Source: an uncultured Lachnospiraceae bacterium (GTDB lineage: Bacteria; Bacillota; Clostridia; Lachnospirales; Lachnospiraceae). From it: a DNA stretch of 34,417 nt. A program made the position numbers and the translations under genes. The DNA lies in NCBI GenBank assembly GCA_947576945.1, contig CANPTH010000046.1, forward strand, positions 1 to 34,417. Direction: 5' to 3'. Positions 16,804-24,804 of this stretch are shown one piece after another (the stretch's first letter is position 1; every line of letters begins with the position of its first letter). The notes beneath the pieces are model-generated. The model was not told the origin of the DNA, ran no database searches, and worked only from the letters and a program-made list of their open reading frames with translations.

Positions 16804-17580
16804 TCAGATTTCCACTTCTTTCGCTTCAAATACGGGTCCGTCCGTACAGATCCGCGCATTGTTGACATGCGAGTGATGATCCACCGCCTTCGTCCTGCAC
16901 ACGCATCCCAGACAGGCTCCCACGCCGCAGGCCATTCTCTCTTCCAGTGAGATATAAGCATCCATTCCCTGTTCTGCGGCATAATTTTTGATCGCGCGCA
17001 GCATGGGCAGCGGCCCGCACGCCATGATCACATCCGCCTGCAGTTCCCTGACCCTGATGATATCCATCACATTGCCCTGTACGCCGGCGCTGCCGTCCTC
17101 CGTGGCAAGAAAGACCTGTCCGTACCGCTCCAGGTCTTCCCGCAGGAAAAGAGCCTGATCCCGGTAACCAAGCAGAATATGTTTCTCTGCCGCCAGCTCC
17201 TTTGCCAGCTGCAGCATCGGCGGGATACCGATACCGCCGCCCATGAGGAATACCTTTTTTCCGGCGGCCTTCTCCACCGGAAATCCGTTGCCTAACACCC
17301 CCAGGACTTCCAGTTCATCCCCGGCCCTGCATGTGGAGAATTCCGCCGTCCCTTTACCGGCAACACGATATACAAGCCGTATCCGGCTTCTGTCCCGATC
17401 CACCTCGCAGATGCTGATCGGACGCGGGAGCAGCGTCGCCGCACTGTGCGGATATACCGCAACAAACTGCCCTGCATGAGTATCCTTTGCCAGTTCCGTC
17501 TCCAGCCACAGATCATAGATCTGCGGCGCAATCTGCTTTTGCGACGCCACCGTTGTTGTTATTTTCTTTTTCTGTGCCAT
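16804..17580 (-). CDS. pyrK: Dihydroorotate dehydrogenase B, electron transfer subunit
   Basis: FAD and [2Fe-2S] subunit that links PyrD to NAD+. Motifs in order: the FAD-binding RPISICEV, the NAD-domain loop MGGGIGIPPML, CGPLPM, and the iron-sulphur cluster segment CGVGACLGCVC followed by a later Cys in ARICTDGPVF. The 258-residue length is typical. The ATG at 17580 follows AAGGAT by about 8 bases. It lies between pyrC (71 bases upstream) and pyrD, so the three are very probably one transcript. Confidence 0.97.
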   Translation of the reverse strand: MAQKKKITTTVASQKQIAPQIYDLWLETELAKDTHAGQFVAVYPHSAATLLPRPISICEVDRDRSRIRLVYRVAGKGTAEFSTCRAGDELEVLGVLGNGFPVEKAAGKKVFLMGGGIGIPPMLQLAKELAAEKHILLGYRDQALFLREDLERYGQVFLATEDGSAGVQGNVMDIIRVRELQADVIMACGPLPMLRAIKNYAAEQGMDAYISLEERMACGVGACLGCVCRTKAVDHHSHVNNARICTDGPVFEAKEVEI

Positions 17581-17651
17581 ACCGTTTTATCCTTCCTGTA
17601 TTTCTTTGCTTCTATTAATTAAGTTGAAAAGTCATGCTGATATACTGATTT

Positions 17652-18959
17652 TCACGAAGAAGTATTTCCCTGATACACAATCCTGCCCGCACAGATCGTA
17701 TAACCGATCACTCCCGGCATGGTCTCTCCCACAAAAGGGGAGTTCACCGCCCTGGAGGCGAACTCTTTCACCACCCACTCTCTGTCCGGATCGAACACCA
17801 CCAGATCCGCCGGGCCTCCTTCCGCTATATATCCGGCATCCAGATGGTACAGTCCGGCCGGTGCACAGCTCATCCTGCGCACAAGTTCCGGCATGGACAA
17901 ATAGCCCTTTTTCACCAATTCCCGAATACCAAGAGACAGGGCCGTCTCCAATCCGATAATACCGCTGGGCGCTTCCGTAAACGGTCTGCCCTTCTCCTCC
18001 GTGCTGTGAGGCGCATGATCGGTGGCGATCATATCGATGGTGCCGTCCCGCAGGCCTTCTATAATCGCAAGCCGGTCCTCCTCCTCCCGCAGCGGCGGAT
18101 TCATCTTCGCCAGCGTGCCGTGCCGGATCACTGCATCCTCGGTCAAAGTAAAATGATGCGGCGTGGCTTCCGCATAAATATGGCTGCTCAGGCGTTTCGC
18201 CTGCCGCACCAGCTCCACGGCCTCCCTGGTACTGATATGCTGGATGGACAGATCCGCTTCTTCCGTCACCGCAACCTTTAAATCCCGTTCCACCATGGAA
18301 ATCTCCGCCTCTCTGGGCGAACCGCCAATCCCGAAATACTCTGCCGCCCTGCCGGCATTCACACCGTTGTTTTGGATCAATGCAGGATTCTCCTCATGCA
18401 GGCTGACCGGCCTGTCCAAAACTGCCGCGCGCCGCAGCGCCTGCCGCAGCAATGTCTCATCCAACAGCGGTATACCGTCGTCCGTAAATCCGGCCGCTCC
18501 CAGGCTGCTGAGTTCCTCCATATCCGTCAGTTCCTGTCCTTTCATCCCTTTGGTCACGTTGGCACAGGTATGGATGTGGATTCCCGTCTCCATACCCTTT
18601 TGCAATACGTAGGAAAGCGTCTGCCGATTATCCACTGTCGGATTCGTGTTGGCCATCAGCACCACCGATGTAAAACCACCCCGGGCCGCGGCCCTTGCGC
18701 CGGTATGGATATCTTCCTTATGCGTAAACCCAGGATCCCGGAAATGAACATGAACATCCACCAGCCCCGGAATAATATATTGTCCCTGTACATCGATCAC
18801 AGTCAAAGATTCCCGTTCTTCTTCCGCAGTCAGGATCGCCTCCACCGACGTTCCCCGATGTAAAATATACGCAATCTTTTCCCCTTTTATCAAAATGTCC
18901 TGGTAGCCTTCCGTATTCGATGCAGGATCAATCAGATAGCCGTTCCTCAAATATAACAT
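17652..18959 (-). CDS. pyrC: Dihydroorotase (class I)
   Basis: Zinc amidohydrolase that cyclises carbamoyl aspartate to dihydroorotate. Metal ligands are visible in DVHVHFRDPG, followed by TNPTVDNRQTL and ATDHAPHS near the C-terminus with the catalytic Asp. The start chosen is ATG 18959 with AAGGAG 10 bases upstream; the longer frame begins at a GTG with no site. Length 435 residues. First gene of the pyrC-pyrK-pyrD cluster. No pyrB, pyrE or pyrF is in the window. Confidence 0.97.
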   Translation of the reverse strand: MLYLRNGYLIDPASNTEGYQDILIKGEKIAYILHRGTSVEAILTAEEERESLTVIDVQGQYIIPGLVDVHVHFRDPGFTHKEDIHTGARAAARGGFTSVVLMANTNPTVDNRQTLSYVLQKGMETGIHIHTCANVTKGMKGQELTDMEELSSLGAAGFTDDGIPLLDETLLRQALRRAAVLDRPVSLHEENPALIQNNGVNAGRAAEYFGIGGSPREAEISMVERDLKVAVTEEADLSIQHISTREAVELVRQAKRLSSHIYAEATPHHFTLTEDAVIRHGTLAKMNPPLREEEDRLAIIEGLRDGTIDMIATDHAPHSTEEKGRPFTEAPSGIIGLETALSLGIRELVKKGYLSMPELVRRMSCAPAGLYHLDAGYIAEGGPADLVVFDPDREWVVKEFASRAVNSPFVGETMPGVIGYTICAGRIVYQGNTSS

Positions 18960-19038
18960 CGTATCGCCGCTCCTTTTCTTATCGTTATTGACATGAGAAT
19001 TCACTTTCGGTTCCGCAAATGACAGATCCGTCCGCTAC

Positions 19039-19044
19039 AGTATA
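19039..19044 (-). promoter_or_regulatory. Possible extended -10 of the pyrC operon
   Basis: On the minus strand TGATATACT gives an extended -10 (TG one base before TATACT) about 80 bases upstream of pyrC. No recognisable -35 stands 17 bases further up; that position falls in the outer arm of the repeat element at 19059-19140. Confidence 0.35.
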
Positions 19045-19058
19045 TCACATTTATCTCT

Positions 19059-19140
19059 ATGCCGGAGCAGTTTTTTTACGAAGGCTGCAGAGCCAAATTT
19101 CAAATTTGGCTCTGCAATTTCGAGTTTATGGCTCCGGCAT
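19059..19140 (-). repeat. Nested inverted-repeat element (copy 1) upstream of pyrC
   Basis: Outer arms ATGCCGGAGC (19059-19068) and GCTCCGGCAT (19131-19140) are perfect complements. The inner stem is a perfect 14-bp inverted repeat (19087-19100 and 19102-19115) around a single base. The loops between stems contain TTTACG and GAGTTTATGGC, blocks shared with the element at 29536-29631. It lies between the PrcB-like gene and pyrC. No T tract follows either side, so it is not a typical terminator. Confidence 0.85.
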
Positions 19141-19163
19141 CGATGCCTCCTGCAGCATACCTG

Positions 19164-19592
19164 TTAATCAAACACCACCGGTTTATCAATAAACTCTGTT
19201 TTGATCACGATATAAGGATAACTTTGCACCTGATTGCTCTTTTCCTCCGGTGCAGGACCGATCAGGTTCGTATCCACATAAATGGCGTTAGCCGTCTCAT
19301 ACAATGCATTCATGGCGATGCTGTATCCTCCCGTCTCCTGCGTTCCGTACCCCACACAAATATAGAGAAATCCCCTGTCTTCAAAAGTAACCTTAAAAGC
19401 ATCTGTCTTCTTCTGTTCAATCAACGCAAGCAGTTCTTCCGGAATATTCTCCTCCGCAATTACCGTGCATTCCAGATCCTTAATCTTTTCCATACCGTCC
19501 TGCTTCTTTCCACATGCGTAAACGCTCATGCACATCATACAGATCAGGAAAACACTGAAAACCCTCTTCTGATACTCATATAATTTCCCCAT
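19164..19592 (-). CDS. Lipoprotein with PrcB-like C-terminal domain
   Basis: Small secreted lipoprotein of unknown role. A signal peptide ends in SVYAC (lipobox). The C-terminal half (ICVGYGTQETGGYSIAMNAL, then a region ending YPYIVIKTEFIDKPVVF) has the TGGYS...YPYVV...PV pattern of the PrcB_C domain, named after a protease-complex subunit in Treponema. No protease gene is adjacent. I prefer ATG 19592 because AAGGAG (19607-19612) would be only one base from the ATG at 19604; the spacing to 19592 is about 14 bases, so either is imperfect. The upstream region holds a palindrome resembling the inner stem of the repeat elements. Confidence 0.75.
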   Translation of the reverse strand: MGKLYEYQKRVFSVFLICMMCMSVYACGKKQDGMEKIKDLECTVIAEENIPEELLALIEQKKTDAFKVTFEDRGFLYICVGYGTQETGGYSIAMNALYETANAIYVDTNLIGPAPEEKSNQVQSYPYIVIKTEFIDKPVVFD

Positions 19593-19620
19593 GTTTAAAG
19601 CCATGCTCCTTTCTCAGTGT

Positions 19621-19648
19621 GCAAATTTGTGCCATGTCACAAATTTGC
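19621..19648 (-). repeat. Palindrome upstream of the PrcB-like gene (possible decayed copy 3 of the element)
   Basis: An 11-bp perfect inverted repeat (GCAAATTTGTG / CACAAATTTGC) with a 6-base loop. On the minus strand it is preceded by ATAAGTTTCAATC, similar to the ATAAACTC...ATTG flank of copy 1 and the ACAAACTC...GATC flank of copy 2. Complementary outer arms are not seen. The relationship is tentative. Confidence 0.5.
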
Positions 19649-19745
19649 GATTGAAACTTATAATCTTCAATCTTCACTCCGGCCCTGAACTCTTATTATC
19701 TAGTTTATTAGAAAACCATCCGCTCTATTCCTACTGATTATCCTA

Positions 19746-19774
19746 TTGATTAATACTCTGAATCCTTATATAAT
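19746..19774 (+). promoter_or_regulatory. Sigma-A promoter of plsC
   Basis: TTGATT (19746-19751), 17-base spacer, TATAAT (19769-19774). The predicted start is near 19781, giving a leader of about 115 bases. Confidence 0.8.
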
Positions 19775-19811
19775 AGAAAAAAACTCCTGACTGCAGATTT
19801 CCTGTATTTTT

Positions 19812-19845
19812 CAGAATCTGTTTTCCTGTGAGGCAAAAGATTCTG
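19812..19845 (+). other. Leader hairpin before plsC
   Basis: An 8-bp perfect stem (CAGAATCT 19812-19819, AGATTCTG 19838-19845) in the predicted 5' leader, followed by a small CCGG...CCGG hairpin (19846-19862). It has no T tract. Function unknown. Confidence 0.45.
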
Positions 19846-19895
19846 CCGGGTTATCGATCCGGATAAAGATTATGGTATTTCAGAAAGGCAATTAC

Positions 19896-20630
19896 ATGAT
19901 TCGACTCATTTTGGTTCTTCTCTTCGTTATCACTTTCCTGATCGTCAGTCTGCCGATCCAGCTGACGGAATATATCATTGGCAAATATAATCCAGGCGTC
20001 AAAGACCGAAGTTCTCTGGCCATCGTCAAGTGGGCTTTTCGTGTTGTCCTGTTCCTTTCCGGCACCACGGTAACCGTAATCGGCGAGGAAAATGTCCCGA
20101 AAGACGAGCCGGTACTGTATGTCGGTAATCATAGAAGCTATTTCGACATTCTTATCACTTATATCCGTGTACCGCGCCTTACCGGTTATATGTCGAAAAT
20201 TGAGATCCTTCGTATTCCTTCTCTGAATACCTGGATGAAGTATCTGCACTGCGTATTCCTGGACCGCTCCGATATCAAGGCCGGCATGCAGTCTATTCTG
20301 GCGGCCATCGATAAGATCAAATCCGGCATTTCCATCTGTATTTTTCCGGAAGGAACCCGCAATCGGACAGCCGATACTTTCCTTGAATTCCACAACGGAA
20401 GCTTTAAGGTTGCCGAGAAGACCGGATGCGCTATCGTGCCCATGAGCATTAACAATGCCGGGCATATTTTTGAGGATCATATTCCCTGGATCCGCAGGAC
20501 TCACGTGGTTCTTGAATACTGCAGGCCGATCTACATGAATGATCTGGACAAGAATGATAAGCGCCGCATCGGCGCGTTGGTACGGGACGTAATCGAAGAA
20601 GCATACCTCAAAAATAAAGAACTGGTATAA
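19896..20630 (+). CDS. plsC: 1-acyl-sn-glycerol-3-phosphate acyltransferase
   Basis: Adds the second acyl chain to lysophosphatidic acid at the membrane. An N-terminal hydrophobic anchor covers residues 1-20. The acyltransferase motifs are NHRSYFD (HX4D, residues 78-84), FLDRSDIKAG and FPEGTRNR, followed by IVPMSI. The start is ATG 19896 with AGAAAGG 7 bases upstream; an in-frame ATG at 19872 lacks a site. The 244-residue length is normal. It is a monocistronic plus-strand gene with its own promoter and terminator, and its TAA lies in the terminator loop. Confidence 0.94.
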   Translation: MIRLILVLLFVITFLIVSLPIQLTEYIIGKYNPGVKDRSSLAIVKWAFRVVLFLSGTTVTVIGEENVPKDEPVLYVGNHRSYFDILITYIRVPRLTGYMSKIEILRIPSLNTWMKYLHCVFLDRSDIKAGMQSILAAIDKIKSGISICIFPEGTRNRTADTFLEFHNGSFKVAEKTGCAIVPMSINNAGHIFEDHIPWIRRTHVVLEYCRPIYMNDLDKNDKRRIGALVRDVIEEAYLKNKELV

Positions 20631-20642
20631 CGCCAGTTCTTT
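20616..20642 (+). terminator. Bidirectional terminator between plsC and the GH9-like gene
   Basis: A perfect 10-bp stem (AAAGAACTGG 20616-20625, CCAGTTCTTT 20633-20642) with a 7-base loop that includes the plsC stop codon. T-rich flanks follow on both strands (TTTATTTTTG on the minus strand), so it can end both convergent transcripts. Confidence 0.85.
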
Positions 20643-20675
20643 ATCTCTTTATATGACAATTCCGTTTTGTATCAT

Positions 20676-22250
20676 TTATTCTGCCTCGTCCAACTCCTCC
20701 ATAATCGCACTCATCATCAACACCAGCTCCGCATTCAAATCTATTTGATTCATAATCCCAAGACTATTGTCAATCTCTTTATAATTGCGGCTGCCAGTTC
20801 CGTCCAGATAGCTGACGGACTCCTTGTTACGCCCCAGCATATAATGCAGATGATTCTGCAGAACCATGGCATACTCATGATTCGTTATGATATGATCCAC
20901 CACCGTCAGTCTCGCAATGTCCCGCAGCATTTCCGTGTTACCACCCTGCTTTTCATCAAGATTGACCAGGAGTCCCGCACTCCTGGACGCTTCTGCGATT
21001 CGTTTTCCTTCCTGCATCAGGATCTTCATCACATCCCCGCACAGGTTAACGTCCACTTTCTGCTTTGTAGACATATAGGTCACACATCCGAGAAAGACAT
21101 AATCATTCTTCATATCCGCGATCGGATTTTCCAACAGGTAATTCTTAACAACACTGTGATAGCCGTATGTGCCGGTAGCCCGGTATAATTCGGCCGCCGC
21201 ATGAAAATATTCTTCCTGCGTGATGTCATTCAGATATTTCCCGGCATACCGGTATGCCCGATCCGCAGCCTGCAGGCACTGAGTCGCAAATGCTCTGTCA
21301 AAATTCTGATACAGATAACTGAATTTCGCCAGTGTAGCGGCAAACTGGATTGTGGCATTCATATTGATTCCATCTACATAGAGAAGATATCCTGACGCTT
21401 TATTATCTACGCTGTTGACCCCGGCGTATACTGCTCCGCTGGTAGCATCCTGCATTTTAAGAAGCCAGTCAATCTCATATCTTACCTCATCCAATACATC
21501 CGGTATCTCATTGCCGCTCTCAGGAATTCCCTCCTGATCATCAAATACATCCGGATACAGTTCGTATGCTAACAGCAGATAATCGGCCGTGCGGCAGCCC
21601 TTCAATACATCCCGGTTACTCATCTCATCCACATGCCAGCCTCCTGATACCTCCAGACTTACGGACGCCTCCTCCTTTAGCTGTGCCTCTCTTGCATGAC
21701 ATGCATTCCTTGCCGCTTCACCTGCCAATTCCGAAGAAAGCGTCAGACCGCATCGATTATAGTAGTATTTCTTCAGCGCCGTATGATACAGCTCCCGATA
21801 TGGATTATCTCTGATCTCAAAAGTATAGGACTGTCCAATCTTTGCCGCCTGTATGTAATAAGTACCGGCCGTCTCAAGCGCTGTGAAATCACCGTAACAG
21901 ATCTGCTGTCCTGCCTCCGCAAAGCTCTCTCTTTGCTCGATCTGTCCGTTGTATACCACCTGCCTGCTCTCGACATCCACCACTGAAAAGGTATCCGGCA
22001 GTTCTTCCCCGTGGAAGACTGCCGTCTTATCACTTCTGCACGCATATCCTACCTGATTCACCAGAATACTGGGAAGGCTTTGCGGTACCTCATAATCAAA
22101 TTCCGGAGACAATCCCAGCGTCGTAATTTCTTCTCCTTCACTTCCCACCTGCAGCGTATCAAAAGAAAGCTCTGACACAGTGCCACAGCCAGAAAGCAAA
22201 AAAACACAGAATACTATTATATTTACTATTTTACAGAATCTCTTTCTCAT
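20676..22250 (-). CDS. GH9-fold lipoprotein lacking the catalytic residues
   Basis: Signal peptide with lipobox LLSGC (Cys22). An Ig-like CelD_N-type domain around residues 60-147 begins with ILVNQVGYACRSDKTAVF. An alpha/alpha-barrel of the GH9 type follows (YYYNRCG, SGGWH at 201-205, YMLGRN near the C-terminus). Active GH9 enzymes carry DAGD right after GGW[HY]; here residues 206-209 are VDEM. The HPHHR segment after the LGRN motif is absent, and the catalytic Glu of the final NEV...WNAPL block aligns with Met in IMNQIDLNAEL. Hydrolysis of beta-glucan is therefore unlikely, and a carbohydrate-binding or structural surface role is inferred. The start is ATG 22250; a TTG three codons upstream is less likely. 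It follows the amidohydrolase gene by 61 bases. Confidence 0.8.
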   Translation of the reverse strand: MRKRFCKIVNIIVFCVFLLSGCGTVSELSFDTLQVGSEGEEITTLGLSPEFDYEVPQSLPSILVNQVGYACRSDKTAVFHGEELPDTFSVVDVESRQVVYNGQIEQRESFAEAGQQICYGDFTALETAGTYYIQAAKIGQSYTFEIRDNPYRELYHTALKKYYYNRCGLTLSSELAGEAARNACHAREAQLKEEASVSLEVSGGWHVDEMSNRDVLKGCRTADYLLLAYELYPDVFDDQEGIPESGNEIPDVLDEVRYEIDWLLKMQDATSGAVYAGVNSVDNKASGYLLYVDGINMNATIQFAATLAKFSYLYQNFDRAFATQCLQAADRAYRYAGKYLNDITQEEYFHAAAELYRATGTYGYHSVVKNYLLENPIADMKNDYVFLGCVTYMSTKQKVDVNLCGDVMKILMQEGKRIAEASRSAGLLVNLDEKQGGNTEMLRDIARLTVVDHIITNHEYAMVLQNHLHYMLGRNKESVSYLDGTGSRNYKEIDNSLGIMNQIDLNAELVLMMSAIMEELDEAE

Positions 22251-22311
22251 CTCTATCAAATCTTTCGCTCATCAACAGAATTGCAGTTCATCACAACCAG
22301 ATTCTATTCTA

Positions 22312-23493
22312 TCACAAAAATCCGCTTTCTTCATCATAATAAACAATTTTTCCCTCAATAATCGTACACAATGTGCTTGTAAATACTTCCATTGGATTTC
22401 CGTCATAGATTGCCACATCTGCGTCCTTCCCTACTGCCAGACTCCCGACACGGTCGTCTACGCCGCAGATTTTCGCAGCATTAATCGTAATAGCACGAAG
22501 CCCTTCTTCCGGCGCCATCCCCTCTTTCACTGCCAATCCCGCACAGATTGGTAAAAACTGTATCATAGATACCGGATGATCCGTTGTTATGGCTGTCAGA
22601 ATTCCCTGTCTGCTTAAGATACCCGCCGTCTTAAAAGCCATGTTTCTGACCTCTATCTTATTACGGCTGGCCATATCAGGACCTACGACAGCCGGAAATC
22701 CCGCCTCTTTCAGCTCCTCCAAAATCAGGTGTCCTTCGCTGCAATGATCCAATGTCATACGCAGTCCGAATTCTTTCGCAATACGCACTGCTGTCAGAAT
22801 GTCATCCGCCCTGTGCGCATGTGCCTTCAAAGGGATCTCTCCGTTTAAAACCGGCAGCCAGCACTCGCAGCGAAAATCCGGAGACATATCCGGATCCTCA
22901 TCCTTCTTTTTCCGATAATTTACCGCTTTGGCCAGTTCCTCCCTAAGCATTGCCGCAATCGCCATTCTGGTGGCCGGAGACGTATTCTGCCCTGCATAGT
23001 TGACTTTGGGATTTTCACCAAACGCTACCTTCATCGCCGCAGGCGCTTTGACAATCATGCGATCGACACTCCTTCCGTGCGTCTTCAAAAAAGCAAATTG
23101 ACCGCCGGCCACATTCGCACTGCCCGGCCCGATCATGGCTGAGGTGATCCCCGCCCGTATTGCATCATTAAAAGCCGCATCCATCGGGTTAATCGCGTCG
23201 ATCGCCCGCAGATACGGGGTAATGGGATCTACGGTTTCATTACAGTCGTCACCTTCCATGCCCTTCTTTTCTTCCGTAATTCCCATATGGCAATGGGCCT
23301 CTATGATTCCCGGCATGACAAGACTGCCTCTGGCGTCCAGGATCTGCAGCCGATTGCTTTCTGCCGGATTCCCTGCAGCGTACTCCTGCATATCCCCAAT
23401 CGCTGTGATCTTTCCGTCTTCAATCTGCAGATAACCATCCTCATAGTCCTGTGCTTCCATAGTTTTGATATTTCCGTGAATAATGACCAGCAT
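22312..23493 (-). CDS. Metal-dependent amidohydrolase (imidazolonepropionase-like)
   Basis: Cytoplasmic amidohydrolase-superfamily enzyme of unspecified substrate. The protein has an N-terminal beta-sandwich piece (MLVIIHGNIKTME...), the metal site EAHCHMG, later His residues in LKAHAHRADDI and DHCSEGH, and the catalytic Asp in TTDHPVS. The C-terminal GSLAVGKDADVAIYDGNP is a standard family ending. The start ATG 23493 is preceded by GGAGAGGA; the open frame runs 44 codons further upstream through a hairpin (23565-23611) but has no site there. It is probably co-transcribed with the GH9-like gene. The 393-residue length is typical. Substrate not inferable. Confidence 0.88.
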   Translation of the reverse strand: MLVIIHGNIKTMEAQDYEDGYLQIEDGKITAIGDMQEYAAGNPAESNRLQILDARGSLVMPGIIEAHCHMGITEEKKGMEGDDCNETVDPITPYLRAIDAINPMDAAFNDAIRAGITSAMIGPGSANVAGGQFAFLKTHGRSVDRMIVKAPAAMKVAFGENPKVNYAGQNTSPATRMAIAAMLREELAKAVNYRKKKDEDPDMSPDFRCECWLPVLNGEIPLKAHAHRADDILTAVRIAKEFGLRMTLDHCSEGHLILEELKEAGFPAVVGPDMASRNKIEVRNMAFKTAGILSRQGILTAITTDHPVSMIQFLPICAGLAVKEGMAPEEGLRAITINAAKICGVDDRVGSLAVGKDADVAIYDGNPMEVFTSTLCTIIEGKIVYYDEESGFL

Positions 23494-23564
23494 GTTCCTC
23501 TCCGTTTCTACCGCTCTGCGCCGTCTTAAAACCACAAATAAATGCCAAAATCTGATGTAAATGA

Positions 23565-23611
23565 CCAGGAGAATACCGCTTCCTGTAACGGCAGTTCTGG
23601 CATTCTCCTGG
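23565..23611 (-). other. Long hairpin between spoIIQ and the amidohydrolase gene
   Basis: 13-bp arms (CCAGGAGAATACC 23565-23577 and GGCATTCTCCTGG 23599-23611), 12 Watson-Crick pairs plus one G-T pair, with a 21-base loop. No strong T run follows on either strand (TCATTTACATC on the minus strand). It could be a poor terminator of spoIIQ or an mRNA structure in the amidohydrolase leader. Confidence 0.6.
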
Positions 23612-23696
23612 CTCTTTATTCCCACAGACAGCTTCCGTTTGCCTGCAGCAACATTATTTTCGTCTTAAAACCTTCTGCGGCGGACCGCAAATGCAT

Positions 23697-24674
23697 CTAT
23701 TGTAATTTCGTCATCGGATTTACCGGTTCTCCGTCTTTTGTCAGCTTGAAATAGACGTTTGTCCCTTCCACACTGTAATATTTGGTAGGGGATGCTACAG
23801 TGCCGATACCATCGCCCACAGCTACATAGCTTCCTTCGGAGACCGTTATATTCTCCAGCTGTCCGTATGTCAGTTCATAGCCATTGCCAAGATCCATGAC
23901 TACCATGTTTCCGATCGTCGGATCATAGCTGACGGAAGTAACACGTCCATTAGCCGCCGCCGTAATGTTTTCACCCTGATTCGCCGCAATAACAATCGCC
24001 GGATTATATTTGTACTGCTGTAACGTGGGGAAGAAAACAGTCTGGTCCATACTGTAATTAATCAGCACATCGCCGACAATCGGCCAGACCAGATTATCCT
24101 CCTCCTTAAAGTCCAACGTAGGCTGTACTGTCGTAGAGATTGCTTCCGCCGTCTCTGTTTCTTCCACTGTTTTAGCCGTGTCCACCGACTCATCAAACAT
24201 GCCTTCCGCCTGTTCTTCCTGTTCTTTCTTCCCGTTCTTCTCTTCTTCCTGCTGCTTGTCCGTCTCCTCGGTCTTATTACCGGACTTTATGCTTATTTCC
24301 TGCTCTTTTTCCGCCTCTGCTTTTTTATCCTCAGCATCCTTATCTTTCCTCGTCTCTTTCCTGGTCGACAGCCTGTCCTCGGTATTTTCTACATTCTGTG
24401 AATTTGCCTCCTGAAAGCTTGGATCGTAATCCAGATCATCCGTTCCCACTTCCGCAAACAGCGTGTCCAGCTCATCGCCTGACATCATGTTTTCCGCAGT
24501 CATGGTGTTATTTTTTTCGATCGCCTCAAAATCTACCACATAATCTTCCTTTTCGGCATTATTGTTCCTTTTCACAAAAACACCGGTAACTGTCAATGCC
24601 GTCAAGACCAGCACGGACGATGTCAGCATAATAATCCGCTCTTTCCTGATACTGCTTCTATTTCTTCTTCCCAT
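23697..24674 (-). CDS. spoIIQ: SpoIIQ-like LytM/M23-fold protein without zinc ligands
   Basis: By position and architecture this is the forespore SpoIIQ that pairs with SpoIIIAH across the septum during engulfment. A single membrane segment lies at residues 14-34 (MLTSSVLVLTALTVTGVFV). A charged, low-complexity linker rich in Lys/Glu runs to about 190, then a LytM/M23 fold to the C-terminus. Active M23 peptidases have H-x3-D and H-x-H; here the corresponding segments read NPAIVIAANQG, YGQL and VYFKL, so no zinc ligand remains. The start is ATG 24674 with AGGAGG 9 bases upstream; a longer frame lacks a site. It lies 130 bases downstream of spoIID, the usual clostridial order. The SpoIIQ name rests mainly on this synteny. 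Confidence 0.85.
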   Translation of the reverse strand: MGRRNRSSIRKERIIMLTSSVLVLTALTVTGVFVKRNNNAEKEDYVVDFEAIEKNNTMTAENMMSGDELDTLFAEVGTDDLDYDPSFQEANSQNVENTEDRLSTRKETRKDKDAEDKKAEAEKEQEISIKSGNKTEETDKQQEEEKNGKKEQEEQAEGMFDESVDTAKTVEETETAEAISTTVQPTLDFKEEDNLVWPIVGDVLINYSMDQTVFFPTLQQYKYNPAIVIAANQGENITAAANGRVTSVSYDPTIGNMVVMDLGNGYELTYGQLENITVSEGSYVAVGDGIGTVASPTKYYSVEGTNVYFKLTKDGEPVNPMTKLQ

Positions 24675-24804
24675 GAAACCTTGCCTCCTGTTATTGTTTT
24701 TATGCTGCTTTTCCCGGCATTGCCGTTCACAGCAGCACTTTGACTTCACAAGTTATTTTGCACTGTGCAGGTACATGGTGTTAGTCTTACCCATTTTTGA
24801 CAGG

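Larger units (their letters stand above)
19593..19895. other. Divergent intergenic region between the PrcB-like gene and plsC
   Basis: No gene was found in these 303 bases. It contains the palindrome at 19621-19648 on the PrcB side, a consensus sigma-A promoter for plsC (19746-19774), and a leader hairpin (19812-19845) before the plsC start. No clear promoter toward the PrcB-like gene was recognised. Confidence 0.65.

Noticed and set aside
18960..19058. PyrR-binding attenuator or pyrimidine leader upstream of pyrC
   Set aside because: The PyrR consensus and an anti-terminator/terminator pair are not visible in the ~75-base predicted leader; the nearby palindromes belong to the dispersed repeat element.
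19059..19140. Repeat copy 1 as an ordinary intrinsic terminator of the PrcB-like gene
   Set aside because: No T run follows the stems in the direction of transcription, and the loop blocks are shared with a second copy upstream of an unrelated gene.
23494..23625. 44-residue N-terminal extension of the amidohydrolase
   Set aside because: No ribosome binding site at the upstream start, the extension runs through a hairpin, and GGAGAGGA precedes ATG 23493, where family homology begins.
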